DNA of 21,050 nt from an uncultured Sphingobium sp. (GTDB lineage Bacteria; Pseudomonadota; Alphaproteobacteria; Sphingomonadales; Sphingomonadaceae), in contig CAMLFF010000018.1 in the NCBI GenBank assembly GCA_946479185.1, positions 1-21,050 of the forward strand, written 5' to 3'. The notes below the pieces were generated by a model. It did no database searches. It was not told the origin of the DNA and saw only the letters and a list, made by a program, of their open reading frames with translations. The translations under genes were made by a program, and so were the position numbers. Of this stretch, positions 7,432 through 15,925 are shown one piece after another (within the stretch, counting starts at the first letter, position 1; each line of letters opens with the position of its first letter).

Positions 7432-8766
7432 TCAGACTTCCTCGTTAGCGGATCGCACATAGAAGTGAGATGCGCGCCAGAAGCACGCAGCCGCAAAAAG
7501 CGGCGTGACTGCGATCAGCAGCAAGGAATAGCGGATAGCTGACAAACCGAACTGCGCCGCAAGAACATCGTTCAACACGCCCACCGCCGTCGGGCCGATG
7601 ATGTTGCCGACCAGACCGCCGCCAAAGAGCAGCACTGCGATCGCCAACGCTCTCTGATTGGGGTCCACGACATTGGCAACAGCCGCGAAAACCGGACCTT
7701 GATGCACCAGAGTGAAAAAGCTGGCAGCGGCAAACCCCAGCACCCAGATGGCCGTCTCATCACCGAGCAGGAACAACAGTTCGGCAGGGCCGATCGCCAC
7801 GCACGCAATGGCTGGGATGCCGACTCTCCAGCGTAGCTGGCTATTGCGCAACCGATCGACAAGCAAGCCTCCAAGCAAAATGCCCGCCGCGCCCAGAATG
7901 CCGCGGGACGGACCGATAATCGTTGCCGCTTCCGCCATCGTCAGGCCGTGAACCCGCTGAAAGAAGGTCGGGGTCCAAGTGCCAGTCGCCCAGATATTCG
8001 ATCCCATGAACGTCATGCCGAGCAGCATCCAAGCATAGCATCGGTTGGAGAGCAGCGCGCGTATATCATGGCGGATTGAGGCGATGGGTGAACGCGCTCG
8101 GGCAGGCGGCGGTGCCGTGCGTACTGGCTCCTGAACGGTCAGCCAAAACGCCAGAGCAGCCAAAATGCCCGGAGCGCCAGCGGCAATGAACATGGCGCGC
8201 CAGCCATATGTCTCCGTTATCCATCCAGCGACCGGAAACAGCAGAATGTGCGAAATCGTCGCGGCCATCCCGTAGATGGCAAGCGCCAGAGAGCGACGCG
8301 TCGGGTGGAACAAATCAGCGATCATTGAATTGGCCGGTGCTGTGCTGCTCGCCTCACCAGCACCCAAAAGAAAGCGCGCAAAGGCGAGCTGCCAGATGTT
8401 TGTGACCCAACCTGTCGCAAGCGTAACCACGCTCCAAAATGCGATGCCGATGGAAATGATCGTGCGGCGGTTGAAACGATCGGCAGCCCAGGCAATGGGA
8501 AGTCCCATCAGCGAATAGATCACGATAAAGGCAACGCCGGACACCAAACCTAGCGCCGTGTCCGACACGCCCATTTCCGCTTTGATCGCTGGCAAGGCGA
8601 GGCCGAGCAGCGATCGATCGAGATAATTGAAGATGGAGACGACCATCAACATCATGAATGGCCAAGTCGATTGCCATGGCCATGGAGCGCGGGCCTCCTG
8701 CCCCGGAATACGCTCGGCGGAAGGGGCCTTTATGCGAGCGGTAAGGGGTTCAGATGTCGGACGCAT
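7432..8766 (-). CDS. MFS transporter, spinster-like
   Basis: A 444-residue integral membrane protein of the major facilitator superfamily with about twelve hydrophobic helices. The N-terminal region holds the NYLDRSLLGLALPAI segment common in spinster-like MFS proteins, followed by the cytoplasmic motif-A-like loop AWAADRFNRR between helices 2 and 3. A loop rich in Ala, Pro and Arg (TAPPPARARSP) marks the centre between the two six-helix halves. Sphingomonads often carry such carriers near catabolic genes, where they are assumed to import organic acids or aromatic substrates. The substrate here cannot be read from sequence. The ATG at 8766 is preferred because the in-frame extension upstream (to a GTG at 8883) is hydrophilic and unlike an MFS N-terminus, although the ribosome site is weak. 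It is on the same strand as the DUF1592 operon, which has its own promoter in the 148-base gap, so co-transcription is possible but not needed. Confidence 0.9.
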   Translation of the reverse strand: MRPTSEPLTARIKAPSAERIPGQEARAPWPWQSTWPFMMLMVVSIFNYLDRSLLGLALPAIKAEMGVSDTALGLVSGVAFIVIYSLMGLPIAWAADRFNRRTIISIGIAFWSVVTLATGWVTNIWQLAFARFLLGAGEASSTAPANSMIADLFHPTRRSLALAIYGMAATISHILLFPVAGWITETYGWRAMFIAAGAPGILAALAFWLTVQEPVRTAPPPARARSPIASIRHDIRALLSNRCYAWMLLGMTFMGSNIWATGTWTPTFFQRVHGLTMAEAATIIGPSRGILGAAGILLGGLLVDRLRNSQLRWRVGIPAIACVAIGPAELLFLLGDETAIWVLGFAAASFFTLVHQGPVFAAVANVVDPNQRALAIAVLLFGGGLVGNIIGPTAVGVLNDVLAAQFGLSAIRYSLLLIAVTPLFAAACFWRASHFYVRSANEEV

Positions 8767-9597
8767 GGGGATCGTTGCTGGGTTGTAAAAGAAGAGGCCC
8801 GAAAGACATGATGAGGTTGACCGAGCGTGCATCTGCCGATGGACCTGTCTGGCTTGACCTGGTCTCATTCGGAGGTCGCACACCGGCGCCGGTGAGGCCC
8901 CCTTTTGGGCGGCGCTTAATCCCCCAGCACATCATCGACTTCTTACAAATGCGAGCCGCAACAGCTTTTGAAGTACAAAGCCCCAGATGCCGCCTTGACG
9001 CGGCAAAAAGCATATCAACCCCGCGGTCGCGGGACGGCGCAGGAACAGGTTGGGCAGCGATCACGCACATCGCCGAAGGGCGGCAACGGCTTACCCCCAT
9101 AGGCGCGTGATCGATCATGGCGTCGGCTGCATCTTGAGCGCCAAGAAGCCGCCCGGAAAAAACAGTTTGTGCCTCAATACATTGGGGGCGATCATCACCA
9201 CATCCCTCCTGTTGCAGTCTATGCCGCGTTGCCTGCATGAAAGTAGGTGAGCTCATGCCCCGTCAATCTCTTTAACGGCGGCGTGAACTTAATTCCGTAA
9301 TTTGGAAACTTGGCGCCTGATGCGGACCGGGCCACACCGGTGCATCAAAAGGGGAAGCAGCTGCCATTAGGGAGGCCGTTGCGACATCGAACGCCGGCTT
9401 TGTTGGCGACTGCTGATCATGATTGGAATGACAACTTCCAATCAGGTTTGTTTGATATTGGATTCCCGGAAAGGGCGAGGGCCGGCTTGCCGGCCTTAAC
9501 CACCCGCGAGCTACGATCCTGGTGCCCAAGCGGCCGAGTGCGTCTGCAGCCGCGATTTTTACTAAATGAGCCCGCGCCTATCTCGCACCGATCTTGA
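8767..9597. other. Gene-poor stretch of about 830 bases
   Basis: No frame here looks like a real gene. The open frames present (for example 8750-9256 minus, 8754-9110 plus, 9272-9529 minus and 9310-9597 plus) overlap one another, have no recognisable domain and show atypical composition. A short minus-strand tail reading IAPNVLRHKLFFPGGFLAL, ending near 9118, could be the last codons of a decayed gene, but I cannot assign it. The region should include the promoters for the MFS gene. A palindrome TCTTGATCAAGA (9592-9603) overlaps the end of the LysR gene. Confidence 0.5.
9480..9495. repeat. GC-rich perfect palindrome, possible hairpin
   Basis: GGCCGGCTTGCCGGCC can fold into a 6-bp all-GC stem closed by a CTTG tetraloop. 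It lies about 100 bases past the LysR stop, in the direction of LysR transcription. No T-run follows on either strand, so an intrinsic terminator is only a weak suggestion. Confidence 0.35.
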
Positions 9598-10491
9598 TCA
9601 AGACCACGCTCCGAGCCTCCCCTGTTCCTGCATAGCCTCAATGAACACGCGAACCGCAGGCATTGCCGCCCGACCTGGATCATAGAGGAGGCTTACCGGC
9701 ATGGGGGATGGAGCATGATCCGCCAACACCTCCACCAATTGTCCGTTCGCGATGCCTGCGGCCGATTGGTAGCTCAACACATTGGCGAGCCCCACGCCCG
9801 CCTCAGCGGCAGCGATGGTCGCATCAATGCTGTTGACGGTCAGGCGGGGGAACACCTCCATGATCCTGTCGCCCCGTGTACCGAAAGGCCATGTGCTGCC
9901 AACGCGTACTCCGCTGCCCAGAATAGAATGATGGCTGGCAAGTTCGGCAGGATCGACGGGCACGCTATGTTTGGCAAGATAGGCCGGGCTTGCCACGATG
10001 GTCTGCCGGACCGAGCCGATTGTAACGACGCGCAGCGTGCTGTCCGCCAGCGCCCCGATCCGCACCGCAACGTCGATGCCCTCCTCGATGATGCGGACAT
10101 TGCGGTCGAGCAGCATCATGCGCGCGTTCAGACCCGCGTGGCTCGCCAGCAGCGCATTGATGACGGGTAGTACATGCAGGCGCCCGAACATTACCGGCGC
10201 GGTCACATAGAGCTGCCCTCGCGGCACGGACCGCCCGCCCATGGCAATCTGCTCCGCCTCACGCAGGTCTGCCAGTATCCGCCGCGCACGGTCGAGCAAG
10301 ACCGCCCCCTCGTCGGTCAATGACACGGCCCGCGTCGAACGATGGAACAACGTCACGCCCAGATGCCGCTCCAGCGCGGCGACCGCACGGGTGACGGCGG
10401 GCGGCGACATGTACAGCGCTCGCGCCGCTGCCGCGAAGCCGCGCTGCTCGGCCACGGCGACGAAAACGGAGAGGCTCTCAAAGCGGTCCAT
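9598..10491 (-). CDS. LysR-family transcriptional regulator
   Basis: A 297-residue cytoplasmic DNA-binding regulator of normal LysR length. The N-terminal winged helix-turn-helix (about 1-60) has the classic pattern: FVAVAEQRGFAAAARAL, SPPAVTRAVAALERHLG, LFHRSTRAVSLTDEG. The effector-binding domain (about 88-290) has typical segments such as RGQLYVTAPVMFGR and EEGIDVAVRIG, as in the subgroup near DsdC/CrgA-type regulators. The ATG at 10491 has GGGGA 4-5 bases upstream. The gene is divergent from the PNPOx-like gene, with 76 bases between starts, the usual layout for a LysR protein controlling its neighbour and itself. The three plus-strand genes at 10568-12060 are therefore its most likely targets. 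The inducer is unknown. Confidence 0.93.
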   Translation of the reverse strand: MDRFESLSVFVAVAEQRGFAAAARALYMSPPAVTRAVAALERHLGVTLFHRSTRAVSLTDEGAVLLDRARRILADLREAEQIAMGGRSVPRGQLYVTAPVMFGRLHVLPVINALLASHAGLNARMMLLDRNVRIIEEGIDVAVRIGALADSTLRVVTIGSVRQTIVASPAYLAKHSVPVDPAELASHHSILGSGVRVGSTWPFGTRGDRIMEVFPRLTVNSIDATIAAAEAGVGLANVLSYQSAAGIANGQLVEVLADHAPSPMPVSLLYDPGRAAMPAVRVFIEAMQEQGRLGAWS

Positions 10492-10567
10492 TATTCCCCA
10501 TAATGAAATAGTAAACGTCGATCATCACCGATTATCGTGCCAGGCGCAATGCGCTATATCTCCATCC
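10492..10567. promoter_or_regulatory. Divergent promoter/operator region between LysR and PNPOx-like genes
   Basis: Two inverted repeats are visible. ATTAT-TCCCC-ATAAT (10490-10504) covers the LysR start codon. GATCAT-CACCG-ATTATC (10520-10536) matches five of six positions per arm and is a plausible LysR-type site with a T-N11-A-like core. A -10-like TATATC at 10555-10560 ends 7 bases before the ATG at 10568, so the plus-strand transcript may be leaderless. The -35 is poor, as is common for activator-dependent promoters. Confidence 0.45.
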
Positions 10568-11172
<605 letters not shown>

Positions 11173-11176
<4 letters not shown>

Positions 11177-11583
11177 CCGGCAAACTCACTCAAGGCGTCC
11201 ACCACGTCGGCCTCACCGTGCCCGACCTCGATCAGGCGCGCGCCTTCTTCTGTGGCACGCTGGGTTTCGCTGAGGTGGGCGGCGTGCCCGACTATCCCTC
11301 CATCTTCGTGTCGGACGGAGCGATCCTGTTGACATTGTGGCGCGCAGCGGACCCGCTGACTGCCCGGGCCTTCGATCGGCGCGCCAACATCGGTCTCCAT
11401 CATCTCTCGCTGTCAGTTGCCGACGATGCCGCACTAGAGGCGGCATGGGAGGCGGTGACGGCGCATCCGGAGTTGGTGGTCGATGCAGCGCCCAGCCCCA
11501 TTCTACCGGGGTCATCGACGCGCCACTTCCTCATCTTTATTCCCGGTGGCATTCGCCTTGAGTTCGCCACGCCTTTTGCTTGA
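11173..11583 (+). CDS. VOC / glyoxalase-family protein
   Basis: A 136-residue single-module protein of the vicinal oxygen chelate superfamily. Both halves of the paired beta-alpha-beta-beta-beta fold are present: GVHHVGLTVPDLDQARAFF at the N-terminus and HHLSLSVADDAALEAAW in the second half. Candidate metal ligands are His10/His11, His76/His77 and Glu130 (RLEF). The family includes glyoxalase I, extradiol dioxygenases and resistance proteins, and the substrate here cannot be told. It has no signal peptide, so it is cytoplasmic, unlike the VOC protein of the left operon. Its ATG overlaps the TGA of the PNPOx-like gene, and the next gene follows after 12 bases, so the three genes form one operon. 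Confidence 0.9.
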
Positions 11584-11595
11584 AAGGATTTGCTG

Positions 11596-12060
11596 ATGTC
11601 GCGACCGCCCCTCCCGCCGTTCACCCATGAGACCGCATTGCAAAAGGTCCGTGCCGCCGAGGATGGCTGGAACAGCCGTGATCCAGCGCGCGTGGCGCTT
11701 GCCTACACCGAGGATAGCCAGTGGCGGAACCGCTCCGAATTTCTTGAAGGGCGCGATGCTATCATCGCCTTTCTGACTGCGAAGTGGAGCCGTGAGCAGG
11801 ATTACCGACTGATCAAGGGTCTGTGGGCCCATGACGGCAACCGGATCGCGGTGCGCTTCGCCTATGAATGGCATGATGATGCAGGGGCCTGGTGTCGCTC
11901 TTATGGCAATGAGAATTGGGAGTTTGCGAGTGATGGCCTGATGGCGCGCCGGATCGCGAGCATCAACGACCTGCCGATCTCCGAAGGGGAGCGGCTGTTT
12001 CGCTGGCCGCTCGGGCGACGACCGGAGGACCATCCCGGATTGGACGAACTGGGGCTTTAG
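11596..12060 (+). CDS. NTF2-like protein, DUF1348 family
   Basis: A 154-residue cytoplasmic protein of the DUF1348 branch of the NTF2-like (SnoaL-type) fold. Family signatures include [30 protein letters not shown] and [16 protein letters not shown], then [21 protein letters not shown] and a C-terminal tail [23 protein letters not shown]2-like proteins form a conical cup that can bind or catalyse on small hydrophobic molecules, but no reaction is established for DUF1348. The ATG at 11596 has AAGGA 8 bases upstream. A TTG two codons earlier is in frame but less likely. It ends the LysR-linked operon and may act on the same compound as the VOC and PNPOx-like proteins, which is inference from context. 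Confidence 0.9.
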   Translation: MSRPPLPPFTHETALQKVRAAEDGWNSRDPARVALAYTEDSQWRNRSEFLEGRDAIIAFLTAKWSREQDYRLIKGLWAHDGNRIAVRFAYEWHDDAGAWCRSYGNENWEFASDGLMARRIASINDLPISEGERLFRWPLGRRPEDHPGLDELGL

Positions 12061-12381
12061 GTACCAAGGTCGCGCACACTGGCCAGCCTGCCGTGGCCGT
12101 CCGCTCCGCTACAAGCGCATTTTGACGGTCGCTGGTGCGTTCGCTTCCCAATGCGCAGCGCGGATCGGAAGCCTATAATGGGCCGTGACAAGCAGGTCGA
12201 CGCTATCGTCAAGCGGCGCCCTTCACGCCCGGATATGTTTCGGTCCATCTCGGCGACAGTCGGCACCCGCAGACGCAGGCGGTGACTGCAGTATGCATCG
12301 GCATAGCAGCGCCAGCAATGCGGACCTAACCAGCATTCGTGCCGGACAGGTTGCGACATCGTGTGGCGCGACAGCAAGTCG
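12061..12381. other. 321-base gap between convergent genes, no recognised gene
   Basis: It separates the converging DUF1348 gene and the first unknown exported-protein gene. A GGCCA-N8-TGGCC inverted repeat (12081-12098) sits about 20 bases past the DUF1348 stop and could be a weak terminator without a T-run. A TATAAT at 12174-12179 has no matching -35. A 106-codon minus frame shows no domain, signal peptide or sensible composition and is rejected as a gene. Confidence 0.5.
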
Positions 12382-13203
12382 CTATTTGTCGTCGCCGTGA
12401 TCGGTCTTCATCGATACCGTCCCATCGGCGTTCAGCTCGATCAGCTGGTCCGCCGCTGTGCAGAAATATTCGTTGATTTCGTACGCGTCGTTCCGCTTGT
12501 ACCCATATGTGAAGCGATAGGGCTCGGCGAGCATGACGGGGTCTTCGATTGTGATCCGATTTTCCATATAGCCGGGCTCAGTCAGCCGGATGCGTTCGGT
12601 GATTTTCATCTCGCGGCTATGGGGGATGTCGTAGAATTCGGTGTCCTCGCGAATGCCCGCAGTGGTGACGACCAGCGTGTCTCCCTCCCACCGGCCGACC
12701 GAATAGCCGTAATAATAAGGAGGGATCTCATCCAAAGGCGGCATTGCCTTGTCGAGATGAATGCGACGGGTTTGCGTCAGAAACTCGGCCAGAACGGTAA
12801 CCTGTCCTGGATTCTGGAGAATCTGGATAGGGAAGATCGCTCCCATGATGAGGGGCATGCCTTCGGGAAGGCACAGCGTGCTGCGATCCGCCAACGGCGT
12901 GCCAGCCTTGAGCGCTGCCTCTCTACGCGCCACACGTTCCTTCCATTGGGTGGCGTATGGCTCTTTCAGCTTCGGGCCACCTTCAGGGGCCGTTAGTTCA
13001 ATGACGGTATCCTCTGATCCCCCAAACGGATCGGGGTAGAGTTCCCATATGCCTGTGATGGCGGGCTCAGTGGCGAAGGTTCGGGCCTGGCGATCCGCCG
13101 ACCCGGTCGCTGACTTGCTCTGCGCATTCACCACCGATGGGAGAGACAGGGTGATCATAGCTGCCATGATCGCGCATGACCCGAGCCTTGTGAACATCAT
13201 CAT
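12382..13203 (-). CDS. Exported protein of unknown function, paralogue 1
   Basis: A 273-residue protein with a Sec signal peptide cleaved probably after VNA (about residue 27). I do not recognise a named function. The phrase GRWEGDTLVVTT occurs in a broad set of exported bacterial proteins, notably in Acidobacteria and Planctomycetes. The body starts ITGIWELYPDPF and contains two cysteines shared with its paralogue (CLPEGMP and EYFC), possibly a periplasmic disulfide. It aligns without gaps to the gene at 19511-20281 with about 65% identity (143 of 219 positions, hand count), including HL preceded by VTVLAEFLTQTRRI. Three ATG codons stand in a row at the start. GAGGAG at 13208-13213 is 4, 7 or 10 bases from them, so the second may be used. 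It lies 148 bases past the TonB receptor on the same strand and may be its operon partner. Confidence 0.88.
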   Translation of the reverse strand: MMMFTRLGSCAIMAAMITLSLPSVVNAQSKSATGSADRQARTFATEPAITGIWELYPDPFGGSEDTVIELTAPEGGPKLKEPYATQWKERVARREAALKAGTPLADRSTLCLPEGMPLIMGAIFPIQILQNPGQVTVLAEFLTQTRRIHLDKAMPPLDEIPPYYYGYSVGRWEGDTLVVTTAGIREDTEFYDIPHSREMKITERIRLTEPGYMENRITIEDPVMLAEPYRFTYGYKRNDAYEINEYFCTAADQLIELNADGTVSMKTDHGDDK

Positions 13204-13275
13204 GCTACTCCTCGCACTATTGTTGCAACCGTCGCACCGGCGCGTAACGCATTCGCATCTTCGTCAACGAAATCA

Positions 13276-13306
13276 GCCTGCAGGCCTCCAAAGGGAGCGT
13301 GCAGGC
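13276..13306. repeat. Hairpin between TonB receptor and paralogue 1
   Basis: GCCTGCA (13276-13282) and TGCAGGC (13300-13306) are perfect reverse complements, and inside them CTCC and GGAG pair around AAAG, giving an almost continuous stem. No T-run follows on the minus strand, so it may be an mRNA-stability or partial-termination element that sets the ratio of receptor to paralogue 1. Confidence 0.35.
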
Positions 13307-13351
13307 CGATTATCGACCACTGCCACGCGATGGCAATGGTTGCCCGGCGTT

Positions 13352-15733
13352 TCAGCGCCGCACGGAAATCGTAGCGCCGATCGTGCGGGGACGGAAGGTG
13401 CCCGAACGATACCAGACCGACCCCGGGATCTCGTGGTACAGACTCAACAGCGGCTGGCTGTTGGTCACATTGTTGACGAACAGGCTGACGTCCACGCTGC
13501 TGCCATCGCCTCGATCGATCCGCCCACCCACGCGCATGTCGAGCTGCGAGGCGGCTGGCGGACGAGGCAATTCGGGATCGGTCAACACCGAGTCGAGATC
13601 GAGCGGTTTGCGGATGCGGCTGCTGTAGCTGAAGTCGGCACGCGCATAGAGCTCCGCATTGTCGACAGGCTGCGTGAACTCCCCGTTCAGCTGGATCGTC
13701 CAGGGTGCCACCCGCGGGAAGGGTTCGCCCGCCTTGCGGACGGTAGTGCCGTTGAGGCCCGGAATTTCCGTCGTGTAGCGCGCATCGGTGTAGGCCGCCG
13801 ACATGCCCAGCGTCAGTTGGCGCACGGGCTTGACGGTGATGGAAAGATCGAAGCCGTCCACCTGCGCGTCGCCCAAGTTCAGGGCGGCGTAAACCGTGCA
13901 AATCGGCAGGTTGAACATATTCTGGACGTTCTTCCATGCGATCCGGTAGGCCGACACATCGATCGCGACCTTGCCTCCGAACAGCCGGTTCTTGCTGCCG
14001 ATCTCATAGCTCCAGATGGAATCGGGCTTGAGTTGGAGCGTTGCGTAAGGATCGAAACCGATCGCCGCCGCCTCATCGGCGCAACGCGCGCCAACCGGAG
14101 GCGAAACGCCCGGGCCGCGAATGCCCTTCGCTGCGCTGACATAGAAGAGATTATTCTTGTCGGCTTGAAAAGACGCCGCGAATTTCGGCGTCAGATTGCG
14201 GACCGTCGTGTCGCCGGTGTCCACGCGCCCCTCGGTGGAATAGAGGGGCCCGGCGGTGAAGCCGTTAAACTTGTAGTTCGCGATCGTATAACGCGCGCCT
14301 GCCGTCAGCTTGACGTGCGGAACGATCTCATAATCTGCCTGCGCATAGGCCGCGAACTGCCGATCATGGTGCTCGTTGCGCTGGGCCACGAAAAATTCAC
14401 CTTGGTAAAGCTCGACACCGAAGATGTCGGTTAGCGATGGCGTGAGCGGTTCGTCCCTCAGTGCCGCGCCATAGTTGATCAGATCGAGCGCCCGGGGAAC
14501 GCTTCCAGCGAACTGATCGCGGACATAGGATTTCTGGTAGAACAGGCCGACGATCCAGTTGAAGCGGTCGCTCGAGCTGTTGTCCTGCAGCCGTAATTCC
14601 TGCGTGAAGGCCGTCTGCTTCGTCCGATTTGCAGTGAAGAAGGTATCGTTCTCGAACCCTGGAGGAAAGTCCCCCGTAATCCCCGCATTAAGCGCGATGT
14701 TGAGCGTCGTATCGTCACTCGTGCTGCTGGTCTTGCGGGTAAAATAGGATGTGTCCGAAACCAGCGTGGCGACACCCAGGTCAAGTTCCATCTTCAACGC
14801 GGGCAGATAGAACCGATCTTCGAGCGGTTCAGCAACCTTGTTCAGACTCAGCTTAAGATCGCCCTTGGAAAGATCAGATGTGGCAAGTTCAAAGCGCGAT
14901 CCGTCGGCGATCTTTTGGTACTGATAAAAGATCGACGGTGTGATCGTCAGATTCTCGCCCGCTTTCATGCCCAGAATCAGACGGGACGAAAGCGTGTTCG
15001 AGCTGTTGATGTCCTTGTCCAGCTCCGCCTTCGAATAGCGATCCAGTCTATCGATGTAGCCGCCATCATGACGATACCAGACACTGGCACGGAAGCCGAT
15101 CTTGTCCTCGACGATCGGGGCGCCCCCTGCAACGCCGGCCTCATAGCTCATCGCTCCATTCTGCGTGGTCGCCAATTCGGTCCGCCCGTAGAGCTTGGTA
15201 TCGCGATATTCGGGGCCGGGAAGGATGAAGCGTATCGCGCCACCAACCGATCCGCTCCCGAACAGCGTGCCCTGTGGGCCTCGCAAGACTTCGAGGCGTT
15301 CGATGTCGAACACTTGCGGGTAGGGATTGCTGAGCGAAGGACTAACACCGATGCGTGTCTGCAGCGGGGTATCGTCGATATAGATGCCGGTTGTGGGAAT
15401 GCCCGACGCGGAATCCACGCCTCGGATAGCGATCGATGTCTGACCGGTTCCATAAAGCACGGAACTTTGCCCGAATGTGATGCCCGGCGTGATCTGCGCG
15501 ATATCATTGATCGAGCGGACACCTTGCTTGTCCAGCTCCAGCTGCCCCATTGCGACGATGCTCGCGGGCACCTTACTGACACTCTGTTCGCGGCGGTTGG
15601 CGGTGACCAGGATTTCCCCGATGTCGGCGGAAGCGGCGCTCTCAGGCGGAACCTCCTGCGCATGAGCGAGGACAGCCCCCATTGGCAGGGATCCGAACAA
15701 CAGAGCGGCGCGACTGAATTTCCGAAAGCTCAT
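13352..15733 (-). CDS. TonB-dependent outer-membrane receptor
   Basis: A 793-residue outer-membrane transporter that should use the TonB-ExbBD system to import a scarce or bulky ligand. It has a Sec signal peptide (cleavage near AHA, residue 25), a TonB-box-like segment EILVTANRR (about 40-48), a plug domain (about 52-165: VPASIVAMGQLELDKQGVRS, SIAIRGVDS, GIYIDDTPLQ, RLEVLRGPQGTLFGSGSVGG) and a 22-strand-type beta barrel to the C-terminus, ending in TISVRR. The type matches the many receptors of sphingomonads annotated for siderophores or organic substrates. Nothing in the sequence fixes the ligand, and no iron-related gene is nearby. A strong site GGGGGA lies 5 bases before the ATG. Upstream is the beta-lactamase-fold gene (192 bases away), downstream the unknown exported protein. 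Confidence 0.93.
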   Translation of the reverse strand: MSFRKFSRAALLFGSLPMGAVLAHAQEVPPESAASADIGEILVTANRREQSVSKVPASIVAMGQLELDKQGVRSINDIAQITPGITFGQSSVLYGTGQTSIAIRGVDSASGIPTTGIYIDDTPLQTRIGVSPSLSNPYPQVFDIERLEVLRGPQGTLFGSGSVGGAIRFILPGPEYRDTKLYGRTELATTQNGAMSYEAGVAGGAPIVEDKIGFRASVWYRHDGGYIDRLDRYSKAELDKDINSSNTLSSRLILGMKAGENLTITPSIFYQYQKIADGSRFELATSDLSKGDLKLSLNKVAEPLEDRFYLPALKMELDLGVATLVSDTSYFTRKTSSTSDDTTLNIALNAGITGDFPPGFENDTFFTANRTKQTAFTQELRLQDNSSSDRFNWIVGLFYQKSYVRDQFAGSVPRALDLINYGAALRDEPLTPSLTDIFGVELYQGEFFVAQRNEHHDRQFAAYAQADYEIVPHVKLTAGARYTIANYKFNGFTAGPLYSTEGRVDTGDTTVRNLTPKFAASFQADKNNLFYVSAAKGIRGPGVSPPVGARCADEAAAIGFDPYATLQLKPDSIWSYEIGSKNRLFGGKVAIDVSAYRIAWKNVQNMFNLPICTVYAALNLGDAQVDGFDLSITVKPVRQLTLGMSAAYTDARYTTEIPGLNGTTVRKAGEPFPRVAPWTIQLNGEFTQPVDNAELYARADFSYSSRIRKPLDLDSVLTDPELPRPPAASQLDMRVGGRIDRGDGSSVDVSLFVNNVTNSQPLLSLYHEIPGSVWYRSGTFRPRTIGATISVRR

Positions 15734-15834
15734 CTATTCCCCCATTGTGAACGATCGAGCGATTGCGTGGATGTCGCAACCCTCCCGCCACACGCCGAGG
15801 AGTTCCCTCATTATCAGCGTGGCGCTTATTCTCA

Positions 15835-15851
15835 CTGCAGAATATATGCAG
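15835..15851. repeat. Small inverted repeat upstream of the TonB receptor
   Basis: CTGCA-GAATATA-TGCAG is an exact 5-bp inverted repeat in the AT-rich part of the 192-base gap before the receptor gene, about 100 bases from its start. It may be a regulatory site, as the long gap suggests the receptor has its own promoter. No convincing -35/-10 pair could be fixed. Confidence 0.25.
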
Positions 15852-15925
15852 ATGAATATTTATGGATTGCAAGTTCGGTCACAGTTCCGCCTTTTTGGGC
15901 CAACTGCCTTTATAGCCCTGGGCGC

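Noticed and set aside
8750..9256. Minus-strand open frame of 168 codons
   Set aside because: It overlaps the MFS start in another frame, has no domain, and its composition resembles non-coding translation.
9272..9597. Small open frames on both strands and a tRNA-like GCCCAAGCGGCCGAGTGC stretch
   Set aside because: The frames show no similarity I recognise. The stretch lacks a cloverleaf and a T-loop GTTCRA sequence.
10241..10567. N-terminal extension of the PNPOx-like frame
   Set aside because: It runs antisense through the LysR DNA-binding domain, and the family's usual N-terminus begins at 10568.
12174..12179. Perfect TATAAT in the convergent gap
   Set aside because: There is no -35 at suitable spacing and no gene downstream in that direction.
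12057..12377. Minus-strand open frame of 106 codons
   Set aside because: No signal, domain or ribosome site, and it fills a gap between convergent genes.
13049..14434. Plus-strand open frame of 461 codons
   Set aside because: It is antisense to paralogue 1 and the TonB receptor, whose protein features are unmistakable.
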